Assembly: GCA_963782885.1 (NCBI GenBank)
Contig: CAWALL010000037.1
Location: 1 to 64,000, forward strand
DNA length: 64,000 nucleotides
Direction: 5' to 3'
From: DATAOG01 sp963782885
GTDB lineage: Bacteria; Pseudomonadota; Alphaproteobacteria; Geminicoccales; Geminicoccaceae
Part shown: piece after piece, positions 24,138-32,777 of the stretch
How the letters are laid out: each line of letters begins with the position of its first letter
Numbering within the stretch: position 1 is the first letter of the stretch
Made by a program: the position numbers and the translations under genes
The notes under the pieces: model-generated
Databases searched by the model: none
What the model was told of the DNA's origin: nothing
The model's input: the letters and a program-made list of their open reading frames with translations, nothing else

Positions 24138-25292
24138 ATGATTGGAGCGGCGCTGCTGGGGTATGGATTGGAGGCCGCTGCGCTCAGCTACGTCGGGGTC
24201 GCCGACTGGCGCCTGCGCCGGTTCGCGCGCGCGACGCCGCCGCGCCGGGACTTCGCGCCCGCCGTCAGCCTCCTGAAGCCGTTGTGCGGGCTCGAGCCGG
24301 AGCTGTACGAGAACCTGCGCTCCTATTTCGAACTCGACTATCCGACGGTCCAGATCGTGTTCGGCGTGCAGGATCCTGGCGATCCGGCGCGGCAGGTGGC
24401 CGAGCGGCTCAGGACAGAATTCCCGCAGTCCGAGGTCGCGATCGTGGTCGACCGTCGCCAGCACGGCAGCAATCCGAAATTGAGCAACCTCATCAACATG
24501 ATGGCGGCGGCGCGCCACGACATTCTGGTGCTTTCCGACAGCGACATCAAAGTCCCGCCCGACTACCTCGCGCGCGTGGTGGCGCCGCTTGAGGACCCGG
24601 GCATCGGCGCCGTGACCTGCGCCTATACGGCGCATCCCGCCACGCCGACCCTGGCCGCGCGGATGGCGTGCCTGCAGATCAACGACTGGTTCTTCCCGTC
24701 CGTCCTGGTGGCAAGCGCACTCGAGGAAGTGGACTTCTGCATGGGCTCGACGATCGCGCTCCGGCGCGACGCGCTCCGTGCGATTGGCGGCTTCCGCGCG
24801 CTACGCGACGTGCTCGCCGATGACTACGAGATTGGCCGCCGGCTGGTCGATCGCGGCTACCGCGTGGCGCTCTCGGACTGCGTGGTCGAGACCGTGGCGA
24901 GCGAACTCGACCCGAGGGCGCTCGTCCTCCACGAACTGCGCTGGGCGCGCACCATCCGGACCGTGCGACCGTTCGGATTCGCTGGCATGTGCATCACCAA
25001 TACCGTCTCGATCTGCCTGCTGGCGGCACTGTCCCTGATCGGGGTCGGCATGATCGTGCCGATTGCCATGGTCGCGGCTGGTCTGCTCGCGCGCCTGATC
25101 CTACATTTTCGCATCACCTCGCGCTTCGCCGCTCCGCGGGGGGCGAGCTGGCTGCTGCCCTTTCGCGATGTCCTTTCGTTCGGCATCTGGGCTGCGAGCT
25201 TCATCGGTCGCCGGGTGACCTGGCGCGGCCAGCGTTTCTCGGTGCGCCAGGATGGCAGCCTCGTCGGAACCAAGAGCATGAAACCGTCATGA
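24138..25292 (+). CDS. hpnI: Hopanoid glycosyltransferase HpnI
   Basis: A 384-residue membrane glycosyltransferase of the ceramide-glucosyltransferase type. In Burkholderia, HpnI adds N-acetylglucosamine to bacteriohopanetetrol. Marks: an N-terminal helix, SLLKPLCGLEPELYENL, FELDYPTVQIVFGVQDPGDP, the metal-binding DSDIKVPPDYL, GSTIALRRDALRAIGGF and the acceptor DDYEIGRRL. Two or three C-terminal helices (VSICLLAALSLIGVGMIV) anchor it in the inner membrane. The stop overlaps the hpnJ start (ATGA). Confidence 0.93.
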   Translation: MIGAALLGYGLEAAALSYVGVADWRLRRFARATPPRRDFAPAVSLLKPLCGLEPELYENLRSYFELDYPTVQIVFGVQDPGDPARQVAERLRTEFPQSEVAIVVDRRQHGSNPKLSNLINMMAAARHDILVLSDSDIKVPPDYLARVVAPLEDPGIGAVTCAYTAHPATPTLAARMACLQINDWFFPSVLVASALEEVDFCMGSTIALRRDALRAIGGFRALRDVLADDYEIGRRLVDRGYRVALSDCVVETVASELDPRALVLHELRWARTIRTVRPFGFAGMCITNTVSICLLAALSLIGVGMIVPIAMVAAGLLARLILHFRITSRFAAPRGASWLLPFRDVLSFGIWAASFIGRRVTWRGQRFSVRQDGSLVGTKSMKPS

Positions 25293-26710
25293 GAACGCTG
25301 TTTTTGAATCCGCCCTCGTTCGCAGGTTTCGACGGCGGCGCCGGGTCGCGCTATCAGGCAAAGCGCGAGATCAGGTCGTTCTGGTATCCGACCTGGCTCG
25401 CGCAGCCGGCGGCGCTGGTGCCGGACAGCCGGCTGGTCGATGCCCCCGCGCGCGGCCTTGCGCTCGATGAGGTCCGGCCGCTGGCGCGCGACTATGAGCT
25501 CGCGGTGCTGCACACCAGCACCCCGTCCTTCGCCGGCGACGTCAAGGTCGCCGAAGCCCTCAAGGCCGAGAACCCAAAGCTCGTGCTCGGCCTGGTCGGC
25601 GCTCATGTCGCGACATCGCCCGCCACCTCGCTGCTGGCGTCCGAGGCCATCGACTTCGTCGCCGGCAACGAGTTCGACTTCACGATCAAGGAGATCGCCG
25701 AGGGCGCGCCCCTGCCGGCGGTCGCCGGCATCACCTACCGCCAGGCCGGCCGCGCCGTGCACAACCCGCCGCGCGCCCTCCTGCACGACATGGATCAGCT
25801 GCCGTTCGTCACCCCGGTCTACAAGCGCGATCTCGTGCCCGAGGACTACTTCATCGGCTACCTGCTGCACCCCTACATGTCGCTGTACACGGGCCGCGGC
25901 TGCAAGTCGCGCTGCACCTTCTGCCTCTGGCCGCAGACAATCGGCGGCCACGTCTATCGCACCCGCAGCGCCGCCAACGTGATCGAGGAGATCGCGCTCG
26001 CCAAGGAATTGTTCCCGCAAGTCCGCGAGTTCTTCTTCGATGATGATACCTTCACCGACGACCGCCCGCGCGCCGAGGAGATCGCCCGCGGGCTCGGCCG
26101 GCTCGGCGTCACCTGGTCGTGCAACGCCAAGGCCAATGTGCCTTTCGACACCCTCGAGGTCCTGCGGGACAACGGTCTCCGCCTGCTGCTGGTCGGCTAC
26201 GAGTCCGGCAACCAGCAGATCCTTCACAACATCAAGAAAGGCATGCGGATCGACTTCGCCCGCCGGTTCACCGCGGACTGCCATCGGCTCGGCATCACGA
26301 TCCATGGGACCTTCATCGTCGGGCTGCCGGGCGAGACCGCCGAGACGATCGAAGAAACCATCCGCTTCGCCACCGAGATCAACCCGCATACCATCCAGGT
26401 CTCGCTCGCTGCTCCTTATCCTGGCACCTTTCTCTACAATCAGGCGCTCGAGAACGGCTGGCTGGTCGATGACGGCGCCAGCCTGGTGCAGGGCGAGGGC
26501 TTCCAGATCTCTTCCTTGTCCTATCCGCATCTGTCGCAGCGCGAGATGTTTGAGGCGCTCGCCGATTTTTACAAGCGCTTCTACTTCCGGCCGCGCAAGA
26601 TTGCCGACATCACGTTCGAGATGTTCCGCAGCTGGGAGATGGCCAAGCGCCGGCTGCGCGAGGGCGTCGAATTCATGCATTTCCTCCGGGCGCGGGAGTC
26701 CGGGCACTGA
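25289..26710 (+). CDS. hpnJ: Hopanoid radical SAM enzyme HpnJ
   Basis: ATG 25289 (ATGA overlap with hpnI) gives 473 residues. A B12-binding-like N-terminal domain (LHTSTPSFAGDVKVAEALK, LVGAHVATSPATSLL) precedes the radical SAM core with CKSRCTFC, the CxxxCxxC cluster at Cys205, 209 and 212. EFFFDDDTFTDDRPRA and GTFIVGLPGETAETIEE complete the barrel. In Burkholderia, HpnJ contracts the glucosamine ring to the cyclitol ether of bacteriohopanetetrol. It overlaps hpnK by 4 bp. Confidence 0.93.
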   Translation: MRTLFLNPPSFAGFDGGAGSRYQAKREIRSFWYPTWLAQPAALVPDSRLVDAPARGLALDEVRPLARDYELAVLHTSTPSFAGDVKVAEALKAENPKLVLGLVGAHVATSPATSLLASEAIDFVAGNEFDFTIKEIAEGAPLPAVAGITYRQAGRAVHNPPRALLHDMDQLPFVTPVYKRDLVPEDYFIGYLLHPYMSLYTGRGCKSRCTFCLWPQTIGGHVYRTRSAANVIEEIALAKELFPQVREFFFDDDTFTDDRPRAEEIARGLGRLGVTWSCNAKANVPFDTLEVLRDNGLRLLLVGYESGNQQILHNIKKGMRIDFARRFTADCHRLGITIHGTFIVGLPGETAETIEETIRFATEINPHTIQVSLAAPYPGTFLYNQALENGWLVDDGASLVQGEGFQISSLSYPHLSQREMFEALADFYKRFYFRPRKIADITFEMFRSWEMAKRRLREGVEFMHFLRARESGH

Positions 26711-27573
26711 AGCGCCTGATCGTCACGGGCGACGATTTCGGGGCGGCGGTTGCGGTCAACGAGGCGATCGAGCGGGCGTGCCGCGACGGCATCCTGAACA
26801 CCGCGAGCCTGATGGTCGGTGCTCCGGCCGCAGCCGACGCCGTGGCGCGCGCACATCGCCTGCCGTCGCTCCAGGTCGGGCTGCACGTGGTGCTCGTGCG
26901 CGGCCGGCCGGTGCTTGCGCCTGAGCGCATCCCCGCGCTGGTCCGATCCGACGGCAGCTTCCCGGACCGGCTGGCCAGCGCCGGTGTTCGCTACTTCTTC
27001 TCGGCCGCGGCCCGGCAGCAACTCGCCGCTGAGATCCGGGCGCAGTTCGAGCGCTTCCGCGCCACCGGCCTCGCGCTCGATCACGCCAACGCGCACAACC
27101 ACCTGCAACTGCATCCGACGGTTCTCGACCTGATCCTGACGATCGGCCGGGAGTTCGGGCTGCGGGCGATCCGGCTCCCTTGCGAGCCGTTCGGTGCTTC
27201 CTGGCGCGCCGGCCGGACCCGCTGGGGGCGTCGCCTGGCGAGCGATTTCCTGCTGCGGCCGATGATCGCGCGTTCTCGTCGACGGCTCGCGCGCGCTGCG
27301 ATCGCGGCCAACGACTACCTGTTCGGAATGAACGATGCCGGAGCGATGGATCGCGCGCGGCTCGTCGGCATTCTGGCCAACCTGCCGGACGGCGTCTCGG
27401 AACTCTGTTGCCATCCGGCAACCGGCCCCTGGCCGGATATGGAAGCCGCGGCGCGTCACTTTCGGGTCGCGGACGAGCTCGCGGCGTTGACCGACGCCGC
27501 GGTCGCGGCCGCTCTGTCCGAAGGCGGCATCGAACGGACCGTCTTCAGCGACCTGTGCCGCGCCCGGGAATGA
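26707..27573 (+). CDS. hpnK: Hopanoid N-deacetylase HpnK (non-standard CTG start)
   Basis: A YdjC-fold deacetylase that removes the acetyl group from GlcNAc-bacteriohopanetetrol. The protein reads xKRLIVTGDDFGAAVAVNEA, with metal-binding DD, then ASLMVGAPAAADAV, VGLHVVLVRG and DHANAHNHLQLHP (His ligands). The first codon of the normal HpnK N-terminus (MKRLIVTGDDFG) is CTG at 26707 here, overlapping the hpnJ stop as CTGA where one expects ATGA. No in-frame ATG, GTG or TTG lies close by; the next ATG is at 26812, past the DD motif. Either CTG initiates or the base is an error. 288 residues in total. Confidence 0.88.
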   Translation: MKRLIVTGDDFGAAVAVNEAIERACRDGILNTASLMVGAPAAADAVARAHRLPSLQVGLHVVLVRGRPVLAPERIPALVRSDGSFPDRLASAGVRYFFSAAARQQLAAEIRAQFERFRATGLALDHANAHNHLQLHPTVLDLILTIGREFGLRAIRLPCEPFGASWRAGRTRWGRRLASDFLLRPMIARSRRRLARAAIAANDYLFGMNDAGAMDRARLVGILANLPDGVSELCCHPATGPWPDMEAAARHFRVADELAALTDAAVAAALSEGGIERTVFSDLCRARE

Positions 27574-27864
27574 GGCGTCCGGCGCTCAGGATCGCCGTCG
27601 GTGTGACAGCTGATCGAGGGCCGGCGCCCGTTCGATCCGGCCGGCGGTTCCGGTCGGCGCCCCTGAGCCAAGCGGGCAGAGCGGGGCGCTGCCTCCGTTG
27701 GTCCACCCCGCGGCCGCCGGCGCGGAATCCGCTGGGCCCGCACAGACCCCGTCTTCGACAGCCTGAGGTCCGCCTGGTCCGGAGCAGCCGCGCAACTTTT
27801 GCGCCATCTCTGTCGTTATCTCGCTGCCGCACGATGCGGCGGACGAGGTGCGGAGCATCCCCGG

Positions 27865-29010
27865 ATGGCCGAGGCAAGCCAGTTCCTGGTGACCGACCGG
27901 GAGAAGGACCGGGTCGTGGTGCAGGTCCGCGGCGCGTGGACGATCGACCATGCCGAGGCGCTGGCGGCGGCAGTGGACGGGCTCGAGGTTGGTGCCGGCG
28001 GGGCGGGGCGGGTCGACGCCCAGGACCTCGAGGACCTCGACACCCTCGGCGCCTGGTTGCTGGCGGGGGTCTGCGAGCAACTGCGGAGCGACGGCGACGG
28101 GCCGGCGGTCGCTGGCACCGACGAGCGGCAGCAGGCGCTGCTCGAGGAGGTGCAGGACAAGCGCGCGGCCCTCGTAAAGACGAAGCCGGAGCGGCGCGGA
28201 CTCACCGATGCGGTCGGCGACAGCGTTGCGGCGCTTGGGCGGCACATCGTGGTCGGGCTCGCCGAGGCCCGCGACTTCGTAGCTTTCGTCGGCGCGACGC
28301 TGGTCTGTGTCGTGCAGATTGCGCTCCGGCGCCAGCGCTTCAGCTTCGCCTCGCTGGCTCATCAAATGGAGCAGGTCTGGATCAACGCGCTCCCGATCGT
28401 GGGCCTGCTCGGGTTCCTGTCCGGCGTCGTGATCGTCTACCAGGGCACGACCCAGCTGCAGCGCTTCGGCGCCTCGACCCTCGCGATCAACCTGGTCGGG
28501 ATCGTGGTCCTGCGCGAGATCGGGGTGCTGCTCGCGGCGCTCCTGGTCGGTGGACGCTCGGGCAGTTCGTTCGCTGCCCAGATCGGGGCGATGAAGGCGC
28601 AGCGGGAAGTCGACGCGATGCTGGCGAGCGGGATCGACCCGACCGCAGCGCTGGTCGTGCCGCGGATCGCGGCCTTGCTGATCACGTTCCCGCTGCTCGG
28701 GTTCTTCAGCACGATCATGGCGCTGGTCGGCGGTGGCCTGATGGCCTGGTTCGAGCTCGGCCTGGGGCCGTTCGCCTTCATGGCGCGCCTGCTCGAGGCG
28801 GTCACCCTTTCGACCTTCTTGGTCGGCATGATCAAGACCCCGGTGTTCGCCTTGATCATCGCGCTGATCGGCTGCTTCCAGGGCCTGCGGGTCGAGGGCA
28901 CGGCGGCGGAGGTGGGGCGGTTGACCACGCGCTCCGTGGTGCAGACGATCTTCCTGATCATCGCGACGGATGCGCTGTTTACGATCTTTTTCCGGTTCGT
29001 GAACGTCTGA
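27865..29010 (+). CDS. Mla-type lipid ABC transporter permease with STAS domain
   Basis: ATG 27865 gives 381 residues: an N-terminal STAS-like domain (about 5-95; VVVQVRGAWTIDHAEALAAA, DAQDLEDLDTLGAWLL) and an MlaE permease with five membrane helices (INALPIVGLLGFLSGVVIVY, GVLLAALLVGGRSGSSFAAQ, KAQREVDAMLASGIDP). It is the inner-membrane part of an MCE-type lipid transporter that moves phospholipids or other lipids between membranes. The 291 bp after hpnK hold no gene. The next three genes complete the system. Confidence 0.94.
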   Translation: MAEASQFLVTDREKDRVVVQVRGAWTIDHAEALAAAVDGLEVGAGGAGRVDAQDLEDLDTLGAWLLAGVCEQLRSDGDGPAVAGTDERQQALLEEVQDKRAALVKTKPERRGLTDAVGDSVAALGRHIVVGLAEARDFVAFVGATLVCVVQIALRRQRFSFASLAHQMEQVWINALPIVGLLGFLSGVVIVYQGTTQLQRFGASTLAINLVGIVVLREIGVLLAALLVGGRSGSSFAAQIGAMKAQREVDAMLASGIDPTAALVVPRIAALLITFPLLGFFSTIMALVGGGLMAWFELGLGPFAFMARLLEAVTLSTFLVGMIKTPVFALIIALIGCFQGLRVEGTAAEVGRLTTRSVVQTIFLIIATDALFTIFFRFVNV

Positions 29011-29011
29011 G

Positions 29012-29818
29012 ATGGCGGGCGCGGGGGAGAACATCGTCGAGGTGCGGGGCCTGCGGGTCGGGTTCAACGACCATGTCGTGCTCGCGGGCCTCGAGCTCGA
29101 GGTGCACCGGGGCGAGGTTCTGGGGATCGTCGGCGGCTCGGGCTCAGGCAAATCGGTGCTGCTACAGACGATCCTCGGACTGCTGCGCCCGCGGGCCGGC
29201 AGCGTCCGGGTGTTCGGCCGGGCGCTGACCGAACTCGGGCCGCTCGAGCGTCGGGCGCTGCAGCGCCGCTGGGGGGTCCTGTTCCAGGACGCGGCGCTGT
29301 TCTCGTCGCTGACGCTGGCCGACAACGTCCGGCGGGTGATCAGCGAGCACGCCAGCGTGCCCGAGCCACTCCTCGAGCAGCTGGTGCGGCTCAAGATCAG
29401 CATGGTCGGGCTGGAGCCCACGACCCTTGGGCAATACCCGGCCGAGCTGTCGGGTGGCATGCGCAAGCAGGCGGGCCTGGCGCGCGCGCTGGCGCTCGAC
29501 CCCGAGATCCTGTTCCTCGACGAGCCGACCGCGGGGCTCGACCCGCTGGCGGCGACCGCGTTCGAGGACCTGATCAAGGAGCTACGCCGGACGCTGAAGT
29601 TCACGGTCGTTCTGGTGACGCACGATCTGGACACGCTGTATGCGATCTGCGACCGGGTGGCGGTGCTGGTCGATGGGCAGATTGCGGCCAGCGGGTCGAT
29701 TGCCGAGGTCTCGAGGGAACGCCAGCCCTGGATCAGGGATTTCTTTCATGGACCGCGCGGGCGCGCGGCCGGCGGCCGATCGGATGCGGGCCGGGCCGCC
29801 CGGGCGGCGGGCAGCTAG
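29012..29818 (+). CDS. Mla-type lipid ABC transporter ATPase (MlaF)
   Basis: A 268-residue ABC ATPase, one base after the permease gene. Walker A GGSGSGKSVLL, Q-loop GVLFQDAALFSSLT, signature LSGGMRKQAGLARAL, Walker B ILFLDEPTAGLDP and H-loop VLVTHDLD are all intact. The AALFSSLTLADNV stretch after the Q-loop is typical of MlaF. The C-terminal 25 residues are Arg/Ala-rich. It powers lipid transfer by the STAS-MlaE permease in the inner membrane. Confidence 0.95.
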   Translation: MAGAGENIVEVRGLRVGFNDHVVLAGLELEVHRGEVLGIVGGSGSGKSVLLQTILGLLRPRAGSVRVFGRALTELGPLERRALQRRWGVLFQDAALFSSLTLADNVRRVISEHASVPEPLLEQLVRLKISMVGLEPTTLGQYPAELSGGMRKQAGLARALALDPEILFLDEPTAGLDPLAATAFEDLIKELRRTLKFTVVLVTHDLDTLYAICDRVAVLVDGQIAASGSIAEVSRERQPWIRDFFHGPRGRAAGGRSDAGRAARAAGS

Positions 29819-29839
29819 CCGGCGGGAGCCGAACCGGGC

Positions 29840-30844
29840 ATGGAGAGCCGGGCCAGTTATCTGTTGATCGGCAGCGTCGCGATCGGGTTCGTGGTCGCGC
29901 TGTTCGGCTTCGTGATCTGGCTCGAGCAGTGGGGGTTCGGCGCGCCGCAGCAGCGCTATCGGGTGGTGTTCGGCGGCGAGGCGACCCCGGCCGGGCTCGA
30001 CCGGGGCGGCGAGGTGCTGTTCAACGGCATCGGGGTCGGCAGCATCCAGTCGATCAAGCTCGACCCGGACAATGCGCGCCAGGCGCTGGTCGTGATCTCG
30101 ATCGACGCCGACACGCCGGTGCGGGCCGATTCGGTCGCGCGCGAGGGCAACCAGGGGTTCACCGGCCGCAGCTATCTCTCGATCTCCGACGGCAGCCCGG
30201 ACGCGCCGCTGCTCAAGCCCGAGGGCGACCAGCTGCCGACCATCCAGGCCAGGCCCGGGGGCTTGTCGGCGATCATGCAGAAGGCGCCCGAGATCGCCGA
30301 TAAGGTGCTCGAGGTCGCCAACCAGGCCTCGGGGCTGCTCGGCGGCGGCGGTGGCGGCGGCCCGGACCAGGATGTCGGGGCGATCCTGAAGAACCTGCGC
30401 CAGCTGACCGACACGCTCGCCGGCCGCGATCAGAAGATCGGCCGCATGATCGACGACCTGGCCCAGGCCTCGGCCCGGGTCGACCGCGCCGCCGGGCAGG
30501 CCCAGACCATGCTCGAGGCCGGCAGCCAGACCGCGCAGGCGGCGCAGGCGACCGTGGGCGACCTCCACAAGCTGGTCACGAGCGACGTCCGGCCGGCGCT
30601 GGCTCAGGCCCGGCAGGCGGCGCAGAAGACCGCCGCGGCCGCGGCCAGCGTCGACCAGCTGGTCGGCCAGACGAGCCCGCCGGTCGAGCGGTTCGCCACC
30701 GACGGCCTGACCGAGGTCCGGCACTTCGTCAGCGAGGCGCGCCAGCTGGTCCAGGAACTGCGCGACGTCGCCGACCAGCTGCGGGCGAACCCGAGCGAGT
30801 TCCTGCTCGGCCGCAATCGGGGCGGCTTCCAGCCGGAGCGATGA
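29840..30844 (+). CDS. MCE-family lipid-binding protein (MlaD)
   Basis: A 334-residue protein with one N-terminal anchor helix (YLLIGSVAIGFVVALFGFVIWL) and a single MCE domain at about residues 40-120 (VVFGGEATPAGLDRGGEVLF, GIGVGSIQSIKLDPDNARQA, REGNQGFTGRSYLSISDG). A long periplasmic tail follows that is rich in Ala/Gln heptads and likely coiled coil (VDRAAGQAQTMLEAGSQTAQ, ARQAAQKTAAAAASVDQLVG). It would form the hexameric lipid conduit of the system. A Gly-rich linker (LLGGGGGGGPDQD) sits near residue 170. It overlaps the lipoprotein gene as ATGA. Confidence 0.94.
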   Translation: MESRASYLLIGSVAIGFVVALFGFVIWLEQWGFGAPQQRYRVVFGGEATPAGLDRGGEVLFNGIGVGSIQSIKLDPDNARQALVVISIDADTPVRADSVAREGNQGFTGRSYLSISDGSPDAPLLKPEGDQLPTIQARPGGLSAIMQKAPEIADKVLEVANQASGLLGGGGGGGPDQDVGAILKNLRQLTDTLAGRDQKIGRMIDDLAQASARVDRAAGQAQTMLEAGSQTAQAAQATVGDLHKLVTSDVRPALAQARQAAQKTAAAAASVDQLVGQTSPPVERFATDGLTEVRHFVSEARQLVQELRDVADQLRANPSEFLLGRNRGGFQPER

Positions 30845-31470
30845 TCATGGCCCGCCGCCAGCTGCCGATCGTGCTCGCGCTGCTCGGCGCGGTGAGCGGC
30901 TGCACGAGCCTGCTGCCGAGCCCGCCGGCGCCCAGGCAGCTCTACAGCCTGACCGCGCCGTCCGCGTTCCCGGGGCTCGGCTCGGCCAAGCAGCCCTGGA
31001 CGCTGGTGGTCGACGACCCGGGTGCTGCGAGCGGGCTCGACAGCGACCGGATCGCGGTCCGCGAGACCCCGCTCCGGCTGCGCTACTACGCCGACGCCCG
31101 CTGGGTCGAGCCGGCGCCGGAGATGGTGCGCAAGCTGATCATCAGCGCGTTCGACAACGCGGGCCGGCTCCAGGGCGTCGGCCCGAGCAGCGTCAGCCTC
31201 AACCCCAAATACCGCCTGAGCACGCGCCTGGCCCAGTTCGAGGCGCTTTACCCGGACCGCGCCAAAGCGCCCGAGGTCCAGGTCAAGCTCGATGCGACCC
31301 TGACCCGGGAGCTCAGCCAGAACGTGGTCGCCTCGCAGACCTTCGCCGCCACCCGCCAGGCCGCCAGCGCCGCGGTCCCCGACGTCGTCGACGCCTACAA
31401 CCGCGCCCTCGACGCCGTCCTCAAAGACCTCATCCCATGGACCCTCCATACCCCAACTACAACCTCCTGA
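30841..31470 (+). CDS. ABC-type transport auxiliary lipoprotein (PqiC-like)
   Basis: A 209-residue outer-membrane lipoprotein: signal VLALLGAVSGC with lipobox Cys near residue 21, then the ABC_trans_aux fold (PRQLYSLTAPSAFP, LVVDDPGAASGLDSDRIAVR, PLRLRYYADARWVEPAPEMV). Such lipoproteins accompany MlaEFD/PqiABC-type MCE systems and probably form the outer-membrane contact. ATG 30841 overlaps mlaD; ATG 30847 is an alternative. It is the last gene of the unit; the next gene is convergent. Confidence 0.9.
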   Translation: MIMARRQLPIVLALLGAVSGCTSLLPSPPAPRQLYSLTAPSAFPGLGSAKQPWTLVVDDPGAASGLDSDRIAVRETPLRLRYYADARWVEPAPEMVRKLIISAFDNAGRLQGVGPSSVSLNPKYRLSTRLAQFEALYPDRAKAPEVQVKLDATLTRELSQNVVASQTFAATRQAASAAVPDVVDAYNRALDAVLKDLIPWTLHTPTTTS

Positions 31471-31631
31471 GCGGACCGCACCCCCGGGCCGACCCACCCA
31501 GGCCCCTGCGACTACCAGGCCTGCGACTACGAGGCCGTCCTCGCGGCGGATCGATGCGGCACTCGATTCAGCAGATCAAGCGCATGATCCGCGCATCGAC
31601 GGACCGATTTCAGCAGATGGCGCGGCCGCCT

Positions 31632-32777
31632 TCAGGTGTAGGGATCGGCAGCATCGCGCAGACCATCGCCGAAGAAGTTGAAGGCAAGCACGACCAGGAT
31701 GACCGGGACCACGGGCAGCATCAACCAAGGATAGAGCGCCACCACGTTGATGTTCTGCGCCTCGGTCAGGAGCACGCCCCAGCTCGTGATCGGCGGGCGG
31801 AGGCCGAGGCCGAGGAAGGAGAGCGCGGTCTCGCCGAGAATCATGGCCGGGATCGACAGCGTCGCCGAGGCGATCAGGTGGCTCATGAACGACGGCACCA
31901 GATGGCGGAGCACGATCCGGCGCGGGCGCGCGCCCATCAGCAGCGCCGCGATCGCGAAGTCCTCCTCGCGCAGCGCCAGGATCTTGGAGCGGACCGCGCG
32001 CGCGAGGCCGGTCCAGTCGATCAGCCCGAGGATGATCGTGATCCCGAAGTAGACCCAGAGCGGATCCCAGGTGATCGGCAGTGCGGCCGACAACGCCATC
32101 CACAGCGGCAGCTCGGGAAAGCACCGGATCACCTCGATCAGCCGTTGCACGAGGCTGTCGACCCAGCCGCCATAGTAGCCGGAAAGGCCCCCCAGGATGA
32201 TACCCAAAGTGAAGCTGACGGAGATGCCGAGCAGGCCCACGGTGAGCGAGATCCGGGCGCCGTAGACGATCCGCGAGAACATGTCGCGGCCGAGCCGGTC
32301 GGTGCCGAGCAGGAACAGCGTGCCGCCCTCCATCGGGCAGACAAAATGGAAGCTCATCGGGATCTCACCCCAGAACTGATAGGACTCGCCGGCGCAGAAG
32401 AAGCGTAAGCGCTCAACCTTATCCATATCCGGCGTATATTCTCGCTTAAGATTTTCCATATTAAGCTTGAAAGTGAATCCATAGACATAGGGGCCGACAA
32501 GATTACCATCATGCCAAAGGTGAACCGGTTGAGGCGGAAAATGGATGTAATCGGGATGGCGGGTATGCAGGTCGTAGGGTGCTATCCACTCGGAGATGAA
32601 GATCGAGCCGTACATGATGGCGAGCAGCCAGGCGGAGATTACGGCCAGCCGGTGGCGGCGAAACTTCCACCACATGAGCTGCCACTGGGACGCGGTGTAG
32701 AAGCGCTCCTGCTCCTCGGTCAGGCGCTCGGACTCGGCGGGGTCGAACGGCTCCGGGTTGACGTAATGGTGGCTCAT
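31632..32777 (-). CDS. Oligopeptide-type ABC transporter permease (OppC/DppC)
   Basis: A 381-residue permease. The N-terminal cytoplasmic region and first helix (LAVISAWLLAIMYGSIFISE) are followed by an unusually large periplasmic insert of about 100 residues (HFPPQPVHLWHDGNLVGPYV to MEGGTLFLLG). Then comes the classic DppC core GTDRLGRDMFSRIVYGARIS and the EAA loop AALLMGARPRRIVLRHLVPS. About 120 bp coding the insert (32,400-32,520) is clearly AT-richer than its surroundings. It overlaps oppB by 4 bp. No binding protein or ATPase adjoins the pair, so substrate is unknown; such loop-bearing DppC proteins can serve oligosaccharide importers as well as peptides. Confidence 0.9.
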   Translation of the reverse strand: MSHHYVNPEPFDPAESERLTEEQERFYTASQWQLMWWKFRRHRLAVISAWLLAIMYGSIFISEWIAPYDLHTRHPDYIHFPPQPVHLWHDGNLVGPYVYGFTFKLNMENLKREYTPDMDKVERLRFFCAGESYQFWGEIPMSFHFVCPMEGGTLFLLGTDRLGRDMFSRIVYGARISLTVGLLGISVSFTLGIILGGLSGYYGGWVDSLVQRLIEVIRCFPELPLWMALSAALPITWDPLWVYFGITIILGLIDWTGLARAVRSKILALREEDFAIAALLMGARPRRIVLRHLVPSFMSHLIASATLSIPAMILGETALSFLGLGLRPPITSWGVLLTEAQNINVVALYPWLMLPVVPVILVVLAFNFFGDGLRDAADPYT

